Shown in pieces: positions 9,008-18,062 of a DNA stretch of 64,000 nt; position 1 is the stretch's first letter; each line of letters opens with the position of its first letter. Where the stretch lies: assembly GCF_000369525.1 (NCBI RefSeq), contig NZ_KB850071.1, forward strand, positions 1 to 64,000, given 5' to 3'. The DNA is from Acinetobacter higginsii (GTDB lineage: Bacteria; Pseudomonadota; Gammaproteobacteria; Pseudomonadales; Moraxellaceae). The translations under genes were made by a program, and so were the position numbers. The notes under the pieces are model-generated. The model did no database searches. It had not been told where the DNA came from and worked only from the letters and a program-made list of their open reading frames with translations.

Positions 9008-9454
9008 ATGATGGGCAAACAATTATTAAGTGCGTTACTTTTATCTGCGGTGAGCAGTTTTACTTTTGCAGAGGATATTACGGGGCTCTGGCAAAGTATT
9101 GATGACAAGACGGGGGCGCCTAAAGCATTGGTTGAAATTCGTAAAGAAGCGAATGGAACATATGCAGGCAAAGTAGTTAAAATTACGCCACGTACAGGTT
9201 ATACACCTAAAGAAACCTGTGTGGATTGTCCTGCGCCCTATACCAATAAGCCAATCATTGGTTTAGACGTAGTAACGGGTTTGAAATATAGCGAAGGCTT
9301 GAACTATACCAATGGTCGTATTCTCGATCCAAATTCAGGCAAAATTTATAGTATGAAGGCCAAACTCAGCGCCAATGGTAAGCGTTTGCACTTACGTGGT
9401 TATCTCGGTGTATCGGCATTGGGTCGTAATCAGATCTGGATTCGTGCTGAGTAA
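9008..9454 (+). CDS. Secreted DUF2147 protein, copy 1
   Basis: 148 aa with a Sec signal peptide ending near FA-ED (residue ~21). The DUF2147 fold is recognised by GLWQSIDDKTGAPKALVEI, a CVDCPAPY segment and the end LGRNQIWIR. DUF2147 proteins are small periplasmic beta-rich proteins of unknown function. Two Cys (CVDC) could form a disulfide. A close paralogue follows 225 bases downstream, showing tandem duplication. Start: two adjacent ATG codons (9008, 9011), ribosome site AAAGGA upstream. Confidence 0.85.
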   Translation: MMGKQLLSALLLSAVSSFTFAEDITGLWQSIDDKTGAPKALVEIRKEANGTYAGKVVKITPRTGYTPKETCVDCPAPYTNKPIIGLDVVTGLKYSEGLNYTNGRILDPNSGKIYSMKAKLSANGKRLHLRGYLGVSALGRNQIWIRAE

Positions 9455-9518
9455 AATCAATAAAATTTAGAGCCATTATACGCACTTCTCTCTGATCAAA
9501 TTGATCTCGGTTCTAGCT

Positions 9519-9551
9519 AAAAGCTTCTTCATATCGTGAAGAAGCTTTTTT
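9519..9551 (+). terminator. Terminator after DUF2147 copy 1
   Basis: Stem AAAAGCTTCTTC / GAAGAAGCTTTT with a short loop and a T-run. It separates the two DUF2147 genes, so the second likely has its own promoter. Confidence 0.85.
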
Positions 9552-9678
9552 AATTTCAACATAAAAAATAATTGAAATTTCAAATATTAAAAATATACAA
9601 CCGTAAAATAATGATTGAATCTCGAATTAGAAATCCGAAATAATAGCAGGACAGCCATGGCAGCAAGGAGGCTTTAAC

Positions 9679-10128
9679 ATGAACATGTCGACAAAACTGA
9701 TCTCTTCTCTCTTCTTATTTACACTCAGTCATTCTGCTTTTGCTCAAGACATTGCTGGGATTTGGCAAAGCGTTGATGATGTAACAGGTGCCCCTAAAGG
9801 ACAGGTTGAAATCATACAAGAAGCCGATGGCTCCTATACGGGTAAAATTATCAAAATTACCCCACGTACAGGCTATACCCCCAAAGAATTATGTACGGGC
9901 TGCCCTGCACCTTATACCAATAAGCCAATTTTAGGTTTAAATGCGATTACCAAGCTAAAACATAAAAAGGACCTCACCTACACAGGTGGGAAAATCTTGG
10001 ATCCGAACAGTGGCCGTGTCTATAGCTTGACTGCAAAACTCAGTAGCAATGGGCAACGCTTACATTTACGTGGCTATGTTGGCGTCTCTGTACTTGGCCG
10101 TAGCCAAATCTGGATTCGGGTCAATTAA
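9679..10128 (+). CDS. Secreted DUF2147 protein, copy 2
   Basis: 149 aa, closely similar to the preceding DUF2147 protein over the whole mature part (shared TGAPK, ITPRTGYTPKE, CPAPYTNKPI, LDPNSG, LHLRGY blocks). Signal peptide ends near AFA-QD. Ribosome site AAGGAGG lies 7 bases before the ATG, much stronger than that of copy 1. A terminator separates it from copy 1, so the paralogues are probably expressed separately. Function unknown. Confidence 0.85.
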   Translation: MNMSTKLISSLFLFTLSHSAFAQDIAGIWQSVDDVTGAPKGQVEIIQEADGSYTGKIIKITPRTGYTPKELCTGCPAPYTNKPILGLNAITKLKHKKDLTYTGGKILDPNSGRVYSLTAKLSSNGQRLHLRGYVGVSVLGRSQIWIRVN

Positions 10129-10145
10129 GTTGATTGAATCAGTAA

Positions 10146-10177
10146 TAAAAAAGCCCTGTGATACAGGGCTTTTTTAT
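10146..10177. terminator. Bidirectional terminator, DUF2147 / prc
   Basis: Stem AAAAAGCCCTGT / ACAGGGCTTTTT with a four-base loop between convergent genes. Confidence 0.9.
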
Positions 10178-10196
10178 TAATCAAATCAAGTCAGTC

Positions 10197-12380
10197 TTAA
10201 CGCGTTTGCAACTTCGAATAATCTAACAAGACATTCGCTGCTTCATTGATGAAGGTTTCCTCTTCAGGCAATGGTGGGCGCAAGTGTGCTTTCATTTTGG
10301 CACGAGATTCAACCAATGCATCAATAGATGCCTGATAACTTTCCCAGTTTGCATACGGCGCTAAACCTGTTGCAGTGCGGCGTTGATTTTCTGCATTCAA
10401 GGTTTGTTTCTCAAGATCAATCAACTCGGCACGGCGCTGATTAATATCGAGCACCACTTTCTTTTGATCCGAAGTTTTCTTGGCAATTGCTTTACGTGCT
10501 TCTAAATATTTAAATTGAGAATCTGCCGCAACACGTTGTTCAGATGATTGAGCCAATTTAGCAACATACGGTTGCACTGAACCTTCACGTTTGAATGGTG
10601 CTGTTGGAATGGTATCCCACTTCAAGGCATTTTTCGCTTTACGCTCACCAAACTCCTCATTGTAAATATCAACCAACTTGATATCTGGGATCACACCTTT
10701 ATTTTGGGTACTACCACCAGTGATACGGTAAAACTTACGCTGCGTCAATGTTGCCTGACCATAAGCCAAAGAGTCTAATTGAACCTGTGCCGTCCCTTTA
10801 CCTGTCGTGGTACTACCAATGATAATCCCACGCTCATAATCTTGAATCGCCGCAGAGTAAATCTCACTTGCAGAAGCCGATGCTAAGTTAACCAATACCG
10901 CCATTGGGCCTGCATAGATTTGCTCACCACCATCGGTATCTTCAAATACATTGACATTACCGTTGCCGTCACGGATTTGCACCACAGGACCAGACTTGAT
11001 CACCTGACCGAGCATACGCGCAACTTCTTCTAGAGAACCACCTGGGTCATTACGCAAATCAACCAAGATACCTTCTACTTTTTGTGCCTTAAGTGAATCT
11101 AATGCTTTGGCTGTATCTTCAGAAACTGAACGGTATTCAGTACCTGCACGACGAGAGCGATAGTCAAAATAGAACGATGGAATTTCAATCACCCCAAACA
11201 GATGTTTTTTACCATCACGGGTGATTTCAACCGTACGTGAACGCACACCCGCATCTTCTTCTTGAATAATATCGCGGGTTAAAGTCACATTACGTGCTTG
11301 ACTCATCGATGCACCCGCACCCAATAAGCGGACCACAACTTTGGTACCACGTTTACCACGAATTAACCCGACGATTTCCGAACTCGGCCAACCAATCACA
11401 TCCACCATTTTCTCGCCATCTTGCGCGACACCAATGATACGATCACCTGATTTTACCTGACCCGATTTACTGGCTGGACCACCCTCAACGATGGTCTCAA
11501 TTTTGGTGTAGTCTTCATTACCACGTTCAGGACGGATCGAAACACCAATTCCCTCTAATTGTAGCGTGGTCTGACGGTTCAACTCCATCGCATCAATTGG
11601 TGGGTAATAGTTACTGTGCGGATCGTAAGTCGCCAACATTGCATTCAATGTTTTCTCTAACACGTCATCACTTTTCACACGTCCAATACGCTCTAACTGA
11701 CGGGTATAACGCTTGGTTAAGGTTTGCACTGGGGTTAGATCTTCAGGTCCAGTCAAATCCTGACCATTAGCTAGCGATGGGTCTGCTTTTAAAGCTTTTT
11801 GCTTCGCCTGCTCTTCTTCTTTACTAATAGTTAAATTGATCAACTGCGACACTAGCATTTGCTGCCAATGTTGTTGCTGCTCAGCCGTCGTTTTGAAATA
11901 CGGTGCTTTTTCACGATCGGTATCGAGATAAACATCTTTTTGATTTAAATTCTGCGGCTTTTTCAGCTCTGCCAACATAAACTCATAAAATTGTTTCAAA
12001 CGATCACGGTATTGCGCATGAATCGCGAAAGGTCCAGTTAAGTTACCCGCTTTTAACGAACTACCAAAATTCGAACCATATTTCTTTTGATATTCTTCAA
12101 CTTCACCATTTAGAAATAATGAATGATCTGGATCAAGACTATCCAAATACATATTCAAAACACGGTTTGAAGTTGCTGCATCTAGGCGCATATTTAAATA
12201 ATGTTGACGATCTACCAATGTGGCTAACTGACGTGCAACCAATGCCTGCTCTTGTGATGGCTTGATTACCGTTGAAACGACAGGTGCCTCAGTCGCCGCA
12301 AATGCCTCATTTATGGTATGAGAGAAAAATAAACCACCAGTCGCGATTGCAACTGCACACGCTATCATTTGAAGTTTCAT
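10197..12380 (-). CDS. prc: Tail-specific protease Prc (S41 family)
   Basis: 727 aa periplasmic carboxy-terminal processing protease. It trims or degrades proteins by their C-terminal tails, for example penicillin-binding protein 3 and murein hydrolases in E. coli. Order of parts: signal peptide (start MKLQ, cleaved near AFA), an N-terminal helical domain, a PDZ domain with IGVSIRPE and SGQVKSGDRI, and the S41 core. The catalytic Ser lies in NLASASASEIYS and the Lys in TTTGKGTAQ. A TTG start 30 bases further out would spoil the signal peptide; the ATG at 12380 is used. Divergent from nagZ. Confidence 0.95.
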   Translation of the reverse strand: MKLQMIACAVAIATGGLFFSHTINEAFAATEAPVVSTVIKPSQEQALVARQLATLVDRQHYLNMRLDAATSNRVLNMYLDSLDPDHSLFLNGEVEEYQKKYGSNFGSSLKAGNLTGPFAIHAQYRDRLKQFYEFMLAELKKPQNLNQKDVYLDTDREKAPYFKTTAEQQQHWQQMLVSQLINLTISKEEEQAKQKALKADPSLANGQDLTGPEDLTPVQTLTKRYTRQLERIGRVKSDDVLEKTLNAMLATYDPHSNYYPPIDAMELNRQTTLQLEGIGVSIRPERGNEDYTKIETIVEGGPASKSGQVKSGDRIIGVAQDGEKMVDVIGWPSSEIVGLIRGKRGTKVVVRLLGAGASMSQARNVTLTRDIIQEEDAGVRSRTVEITRDGKKHLFGVIEIPSFYFDYRSRRAGTEYRSVSEDTAKALDSLKAQKVEGILVDLRNDPGGSLEEVARMLGQVIKSGPVVQIRDGNGNVNVFEDTDGGEQIYAGPMAVLVNLASASASEIYSAAIQDYERGIIIGSTTTGKGTAQVQLDSLAYGQATLTQRKFYRITGGSTQNKGVIPDIKLVDIYNEEFGERKAKNALKWDTIPTAPFKREGSVQPYVAKLAQSSEQRVAADSQFKYLEARKAIAKKTSDQKKVVLDINQRRAELIDLEKQTLNAENQRRTATGLAPYANWESYQASIDALVESRAKMKAHLRPPLPEEETFINEAANVLLDYSKLQTR

Positions 12381-12629
12381 AAAATTTTGGTACTTCCTTG
12401 GATATGGCAATTATTACATGCAGATGTGATTAAGATGAATATATTTCACTCAACCACTTCGCTACATGTAAAACTCATCGGTCATCATAAATAAATAACC
12501 AACAAGCACTTATCATCAATATCATGTAGTTTTATCATATTCTGTACTGACAAAATGTAGCAAATCATTGCACAATTTAGCTATCGTTTTTTTCATCAAA
12601 TTTTTTATCAAAAATCAAACGGAATCCTT

Positions 12630-13652
12630 ATGATCGGCGCGTTGATGCTGGATATTGCTGGCACAGAACTTACTCAAGAAGATATTGAACTATTACAAGC
12701 TCCGCAAGTCGGTGGCATGATTTTATTTGCACGAAATATTGAATCCCCTCAACAAGTACGTGCCTTAACCGACCATATGCGTCAAATCCGCCCAGAGATC
12801 CTTATTGCGGTGGATCAGGAAGGTGGCCGCGTACAACGTTTAAGACAAGGTTTTACCTTACTCCCAGCCATGGGACGTCTAGGTGAACATTACCTGAGCC
12901 ATCCACAACAAGCGCTCGAACTGGCTGAACAATGCGGCTGGTTAATGGCAATTGAAGTCCTCGCGGTTGGTATTGATTTTAGCTTTGCGCCTGTTTTAGA
13001 CCTGAATGATGTCAGTGATGTGATCGGTGACCGCGGCTTTGCCAAAAACATGCAAGACATCGTGCCACTAGCGGATGCCTTTATGCGTGGTATGAAAAAA
13101 GCAGGCATGGCAACCACGGGCAAACATTTCCCTGGCCATGGTTCAGTCAAAGCGGATTCGCATGTTGCCGCTGCAATTGACAGCCGCTCGTATCAAGAAA
13201 TCTATGACAAAGACATGCAGAGCTTTATCAAGTTAATGCCTCAGCTTGATGCGCTAATGCCAGCCCATGTGATCTATGATCAAGTCGATCCAAATCCAGC
13301 AGGCTTCTCACCTTTCTGGTTACAAGAAATCTTACGTAAGCAGCTTAAATTTGATGGCGTACTATTTTCAGATGACTTGAGCATGCAGGCTGCCTGTGTT
13401 GCAGGCGGTGCGGACGCACGTATTCAAGCTGCTTTAAATGCGGGTTGTGATATGGGCTTAGTCTGCAATGACCGTGCAGCTGCATGTACCGCATTGGATG
13501 GAATCCAAACATTAGCGTTACCAAACCAAGAGCGTTTAGAACGTATGCGCGGTAAAATTCCGAATATTCAGGTTGGTACCACATTGACGTTAGACGATGA
13601 AAACTGGCACAGCGTCAGAAAAGTCATTGAAGAGTTTAAGAATTCGTTCTAA
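12630..13652 (+). CDS. nagZ: Beta-N-acetylhexosaminidase NagZ
   Basis: 340 aa glycoside hydrolase family 3 enzyme of the cytoplasm. It removes GlcNAc from 1,6-anhydro-muropeptides in peptidoglycan recycling; its products can induce ampC in bacteria that use AmpR. Motifs: VDQEGGRVQR (61-70), KHFPGHG (165-171) with the Asp-x-His pair at 176-178, and the nucleophile region FSDDLSM (246-252). Length matches the family. Starts with ATG after a GGAATCC purine-rich site. Confidence 0.95.
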   Translation: MIGALMLDIAGTELTQEDIELLQAPQVGGMILFARNIESPQQVRALTDHMRQIRPEILIAVDQEGGRVQRLRQGFTLLPAMGRLGEHYLSHPQQALELAEQCGWLMAIEVLAVGIDFSFAPVLDLNDVSDVIGDRGFAKNMQDIVPLADAFMRGMKKAGMATTGKHFPGHGSVKADSHVAAAIDSRSYQEIYDKDMQSFIKLMPQLDALMPAHVIYDQVDPNPAGFSPFWLQEILRKQLKFDGVLFSDDLSMQAACVAGGADARIQAALNAGCDMGLVCNDRAAACTALDGIQTLALPNQERLERMRGKIPNIQVGTTLTLDDENWHSVRKVIEEFKNSF

Positions 13653-13700
13653 CTTACTTCACATCAAAAGATGTTTTTGCCGATATACGATACTCGGTAA

Positions 13701-13834
13701 TGTCATCCGCAACCTGCGTGATTTCAAAAAGATAGATATAGTCTGTCAATATGCTGAAATTAATCACATGCAAGGAATGAACAGGTTTTGCGGATGACAA
13801 TGCCTTTGGTTACTTTGGGCGAAACCAAAGTAAC
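13701..13834. repeat. Structured intergenic element, possible dispersed repeat
   Basis: Two inverted repeats in the gap after nagZ. The outer arms TGTCATCCGCAACCTG (13701-13716) and CAGGTTTTGCGGATGACA (13782-13799) match except for a two-base bulge, and a partly paired inner stem is possible. Directly after comes a perfect 10-bp hairpin, GTTACTTTGG / CCAAAGTAAC (13809-13834). No coding frame was credible. It resembles intergenic repeats I associate with Acinetobacter chromosomes, but copy number cannot be judged from one window. Confidence 0.45.
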
Positions 13835-13932
13835 TCCAGCTGAAAGCTTATCCTGATATCAGATGAGGACTCAGCAAGACACCGTTATAGATATCGTTAA
13901 AAATAAGAATTAGGGAAAAGAGTCTAGGACAG

Positions 13933-14775
13933 ATGACACAACAACTTTCGAAACATCGCCACATTTCATTTACCGCACACTACACTGGCTACATCTGGTA
14001 TCAAATGGGGATCTCACATCCAGCACTGGCAACAGCAAAAGGAAAAACGCTGGCAGCCTTAGTTCATCCAATTGAAAGCTGGGCAGAAAAATATGTCGGT
14101 GGCAGTATGCGCACCACTCTTAAACAACGCCACAGCATCTTGGATAGCCATTTAAAAGAATTAATTGAACAACACCCTAATCTTCAAGTACTAGAAATTG
14201 CATGTGGCCTATCACCACGAGGCTGGTGGTTTAGACAACATTATCCAAATATCACTTACCGTGAACTGGATTTACCCGATATGGCAGCCACCAAACAAGC
14301 TGCACTACAACAAATTGAAAGCAATGTAGATGAAGTTCTGTCTGTCGACTTATTTACCGATGCCTTTGCTGCTGCATTTGAAGTATTTGATCCGCAACGT
14401 CCATTGGTGATCATTAGTGAAGGACTCATCAATTACTTTGAAAAGCCATTATTACAACAATTGATTCAAGCCATTGCCAACTATGGTCAAGACTTTAAAG
14501 AGCTGCATTACTTAACAGACATCTATCCAGAACCTACCCAAAACAAACTGGCAACCATTATCTGGAACAGCAGCCGTTTATTAAAATGGATGTCACGCAG
14601 TGCATTTAGTTTTCATTTTAAAAACCCAGCCGAGGTCGAAAACTTCTTTCAAGAGGCAGGCTTTAATCAAGTTGAAGTCCTGCAGCCAAAGCAGTTTTTT
14701 GAACAAGCAACTTTAGAAAATACGCAGCAACACTTAGGTGACTTGGTCTGGGTGATTCAGGCGAGCAATAAATAG
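13933..14775 (+). CDS. Class I SAM methyltransferase, LCM/PPM-like
   Basis: 280 aa. The SAM-binding motif I is LEIACGLSPRGWWF, followed by an acidic motif II (YRELDLPDM) and VIISEGLINYF. This arrangement fits the leucine carboxyl methyltransferase-like group (COG3315, O-methyltransferases) more than small-molecule methyltransferases of the UbiE type. Substrate unknown. It stands alone between the structured element and a terminator. Confidence 0.75.
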   Translation: MTQQLSKHRHISFTAHYTGYIWYQMGISHPALATAKGKTLAALVHPIESWAEKYVGGSMRTTLKQRHSILDSHLKELIEQHPNLQVLEIACGLSPRGWWFRQHYPNITYRELDLPDMAATKQAALQQIESNVDEVLSVDLFTDAFAAAFEVFDPQRPLVIISEGLINYFEKPLLQQLIQAIANYGQDFKELHYLTDIYPEPTQNKLATIIWNSSRLLKWMSRSAFSFHFKNPAEVENFFQEAGFNQVEVLQPKQFFEQATLENTQQHLGDLVWVIQASNK

Positions 14776-14779
14776 GTAG

Positions 14780-14819
14780 CATAAAAAAAGGGAAATGGTC
14801 ATTGACCACTTCCCTTTTC
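14780..14819. terminator. Bidirectional terminator, methyltransferase / hydrolase
   Basis: Stem AAAGGGAAATGGTCA / TGACCACTTCCCTTT (one mismatch) with A-run and T-run, between convergent genes. Confidence 0.85.
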
Positions 14820-14835
14820 AAATCTTCGGTTTTCA

Positions 14836-16146
14836 TTAAGCCTGTTTTTGACGCTCAATAAAACGCGTTAAACGATCAGCAATCTCAAAACTGCCATGTT
14901 TAAACAAGATGCGCAGTCCTTGCTCAGTTGCATCAAAGTTTAAACATTCAATTTTAAACTCACCTTCTTCATCAGCTAAATGTAGAGCTAAATCACGAGG
15001 ATGTTGGCTAACAAAATCAAGCTGTTCAAGATCATTAAGTTTTAAATAAACGCCAAAGAATGTGATATCGACAACGTTCACTGCCACTTCTGTCGCTAAA
15101 TGACGGTGAGTCAATTTAGTCTGTGGTTGTAAAACAGCAATACGTTCCTCGCCCCGACGTTCAATTTTTTGCATTTGTTCACGCGTCATCGGGATAATAC
15201 CATCCAGATTCTCGATAGATTCCCCTTTCAAGAATGAGGTAAACAAATTCATGGTTTCTTTACGGCGTTGTAGTTGCGGCACATGATCTGCGTTTGCAAT
15301 TAAAGCAAACTGCATATCTTGGCATTGCAAAGCAAAATCAGCATTTTCATGTGGCAAAGTAAAGCTATCGTACTGTCCAGCAGCCACCAAAGTTTTACAT
15401 TGGGGTACTGGCACGTCGCTTAAACGCAATAAGCGGTTGCAGTTAATTTCATAACGTTCACGTTCAGTTGCACTAAATTCTGCCATTTGTCTGAAGAATA
15501 AACGCTTTGCTGTTGGCGACATACGCGTTTTATCAAGCTTGGCATGATTCACTAAATAGAGGATCACCGCTTGACCAAACTCATCCATGCGATCTTCGCG
15601 CATTAAATGCAATGATTCTTCCAACAGCATCCGCCAGCTTTTACGCGTCTTCTGCATCACACCCATCAATACCATACGGTCAATCAATTCAGGGCGTTGG
15701 TGTGCAAATGACGATGCAACCACCGATCCAAGTGACATCCCCATCATTGAAACTTTTTCAAGTCCAACAATATCGAGCCATTGACCAAGCATTTTAGACA
15801 GTTCAGGCAGTTCTAGGATTCCAGCAGATTCACCTGTATCAACATTACGAATCTGTTGATTCGCTCCCATTGACGGTAAATCAATGAGAATAACGGGACC
15901 ACTCTCAAAGAGTTGCTCGACACAATACTTGTAAGAGTTAAAATTTTGAAATGCGCCCCCGACAATTACAATCGGCGTGTTGTAGATCGTTTTCGGATCT
16001 GCAATTGCCATATATTCAATTTTCCAACCATCGATCCACGTGGTACGCGCTGGCTGTTTAAAACTGTTTTTATTGTAAATGTCGAAAAAACCAAAGCCTG
16101 TGTAGGTATGATTTATATCCGAGTCCATTTGGATAATGGAATTCAT
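14836..16146 (-). CDS. Alpha/beta hydrolase fused to a PilZ-like domain
   Basis: 436 aa, cytoplasmic by lack of a signal. Residues ~40-300 form an alpha/beta hydrolase: nucleophile elbow GMSLGS, acid in AAGQYDS and catalytic His in ADHVPQL. The last ~110 residues look like a PilZ cyclic-di-GMP receptor: RGEER supplies the RxxxR motif and DITFFG the D-x-S/T-x-x-G motif about 35 residues later. This suggests an esterase, lipase or thioesterase switched by cyclic di-GMP. The longer frame begins at 16191, but GGAGGAAGG directly before the ATG at 16146 fixes the start. The hydrolase part is sure; the PilZ call rests on two motifs. Confidence 0.75.
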   Translation of the reverse strand: MNSIIQMDSDINHTYTGFGFFDIYNKNSFKQPARTTWIDGWKIEYMAIADPKTIYNTPIVIVGGAFQNFNSYKYCVEQLFESGPVILIDLPSMGANQQIRNVDTGESAGILELPELSKMLGQWLDIVGLEKVSMMGMSLGSVVASSFAHQRPELIDRMVLMGVMQKTRKSWRMLLEESLHLMREDRMDEFGQAVILYLVNHAKLDKTRMSPTAKRLFFRQMAEFSATERERYEINCNRLLRLSDVPVPQCKTLVAAGQYDSFTLPHENADFALQCQDMQFALIANADHVPQLQRRKETMNLFTSFLKGESIENLDGIIPMTREQMQKIERRGEERIAVLQPQTKLTHRHLATEVAVNVVDITFFGVYLKLNDLEQLDFVSQHPRDLALHLADEEGEFKIECLNFDATEQGLRILFKHGSFEIADRLTRFIERQKQA

Positions 16147-16500
16147 GTCCTTCCTCCATCCTTGTTTATTTTTTTGTTGCAAGAATCTCATTTTCAGCGA
16201 TTTCTACTTGCAAGTTAACAAATTTATAAAATTTGTATTACATTTATCCTATACTTTTTCATTCTATACATATGCACGTTTTATACGCAATCATTTCCTT
16301 AACCACTTATCTTGTTTAGAACATTAATCTTTTGCAAAATATGTAATCTCAGCTTTAGATTCAATATCTTCATCGCATTAAAATAAAAACTTTTGCGCCA
16401 ATTAACGCTTCATAATTTTTTGAATTGTCAGTTCAGCCTATTCATTGTTCAGCCGTTGACTGTTACTATCTTTATAAATACATGCAAATCTCAAACTGCT
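16147..16500. other. Divergent intergenic region, hydrolase / proA
   Basis: 354 bases, very AT-rich, holding the promoters of two divergent genes. Short open frames here look like chance. No operator, hairpin or RNA gene was recognised. Confidence 0.5.
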
Positions 16501-17766
16501 ATGCAAGATTCTATTCAAAATTATATGCAACAGGTCGGTGCTCAAGCGCGTCAAGCTTCTCGTGTATTAACGAGCGCATCGACGCATTTGAAAAACCATG
16601 CCCTATCTGCAATCTATACGGCTTTGGAAAATAATCAAGCCCAAATTTTAGCAGCCAATCAAATTGATATGGACAGTGGTCGTCAACGTCAACTCGACAG
16701 TGCTTTGCTTGACCGTTTAGAACTTACCCCCGCACGTTTCAAAGGCATGCTGCAAGGCTTGAAAGATGTGATTGCCTTGATTGATCCAATTGGAGAAATT
16801 ACCGATTTGGCCTATCGCCCATCAGGCATTCAGCTTGGAAAAATGCGTGTTCCTTTGGGTGTGATTGGCATGATCTATGAATCAAGACCCAATGTAACCC
16901 TTGAAGCCGCTTCATTGGCTTTAAAATCTGGCAACGCGATTATTTTACGTGGTGGATCAGAAGCACTTGAATCGAATAAAGCTATTGCAACTGCGATTCA
17001 ACATGGCCTACAAATTTCAGGCTTGCCTGAACATGCGGTTCAAGTGATTGATACCCCTGATCGCGCCGCAGTGGGTCACCTGATTACCATGACTGAATTC
17101 GTGGATGTAATTGTGCCGCGTGGTGGTAAAAGCTTGATCGAACGAATCAGCAATGAAGCGCGTATTCCAGTCATTAAACATCTAGATGGCAATTGCCATG
17201 TATTTGTTGAAGCACAAGCGGATTTGCAAAAAGCTTTACCGATTGCACTGAATGCAAAAACGCATCGCTATGGTGTCTGTAATGCCATGGAAACATTATT
17301 GGTCGATGAAGCGATTGCTGAGGAATTCTTGCCACGCATTGCCGAACTTTATGCTGAAAAACAGGTTGAATTGCGCGGTTGCGCGGAAACTCAACGTATT
17401 TTAGGCGTATCCGTGAAAACAGCGACGGAGGAAGATTGGTATACCGAATATCTCGGTCCAATTCTTGCGATTAAAGTAGTCACTGGCATGGATGAAGCGA
17501 TTGAACATATCAATAAGTATGGTTCACACCATACCGATGCGATTATTACTGAAAACTTTAGTCTAGCCCGTGAGTTCTTGGCACGTGTGGATTCTAGTTC
17601 GGTGATGATCAATGCTTCAACCCGCTTCGCTGATGGCTTTGAATATGGTTTAGGTGCAGAAATCGGTATTTCAACCGATAAAATCCATGCCCGTGGTCCA
17701 GTTGGCCTTGAAGGCCTAACCTCACAAAAATGGATCGTTTTTGGTGACGGTCAAATCCGCCAATAA
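16501..17766 (+). CDS. proA: Gamma-glutamyl phosphate reductase ProA
   Basis: 421 aa, the usual length. Reduces gamma-glutamyl phosphate to glutamate semialdehyde with NADPH, second step of proline synthesis. Landmarks: [14 protein letters not shown], the NAD(P)-binding ILRGGSEA, and the catalytic Cys in [14 protein letters not shown]. An upstream extension of 36 codons in the same frame is not protein-like; the start MQDSIQNYM at 16501 fits the family. proB is not adjacent. Confidence 0.96.
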   Translation: MQDSIQNYMQQVGAQARQASRVLTSASTHLKNHALSAIYTALENNQAQILAANQIDMDSGRQRQLDSALLDRLELTPARFKGMLQGLKDVIALIDPIGEITDLAYRPSGIQLGKMRVPLGVIGMIYESRPNVTLEAASLALKSGNAIILRGGSEALESNKAIATAIQHGLQISGLPEHAVQVIDTPDRAAVGHLITMTEFVDVIVPRGGKSLIERISNEARIPVIKHLDGNCHVFVEAQADLQKALPIALNAKTHRYGVCNAMETLLVDEAIAEEFLPRIAELYAEKQVELRGCAETQRILGVSVKTATEEDWYTEYLGPILAIKVVTGMDEAIEHINKYGSHHTDAIITENFSLAREFLARVDSSSVMINASTRFADGFEYGLGAEIGISTDKIHARGPVGLEGLTSQKWIVFGDGQIRQ

Positions 17767-17789
17767 CAAAATCGAGCATTCGGACACAG

Positions 17790-17831
17790 AAACACGATAA
17801 AGGCCATTCATTTGATCTTTATCGTGTTTTT
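17790..17831 (+). terminator. proA terminator
   Basis: Stem AAACACGATAAAG / CTTTATCGTGTTT with a T-run after it, 24 bases past the proA stop. Confidence 0.85.
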
Positions 17832-18062
17832 ATATATTTACATACAAAAAATAATGACAAAATCAACAGATCAATCAAAACAACTGCTCATTTCCTCACT
17901 ATACTGAATAGGTTGATTTATAAACGGGTTGTATAGGCTAAAGTCTATCTTCGCCAAGATGACATCCCATGTTAAAACATTGCGCTTGATTCCACTGCCT
18001 CATGCGTTGCAGCAAGATCAAAGTGTTCATCATAAAATTTAAAATCTGTTAGGTGTTCAAAC

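Noticed and set aside
16501..17766. Longer ProA starting at 16393
   Set aside because: The extra 36 residues are not protein-like and fall in the promoter gap; the start at 16501 gives the family length.
17959..18042. 27-codon open frame in the gap before ackA
   Set aside because: No ribosome site, no residue bias and no terminator; it looks like chance in a promoter region.
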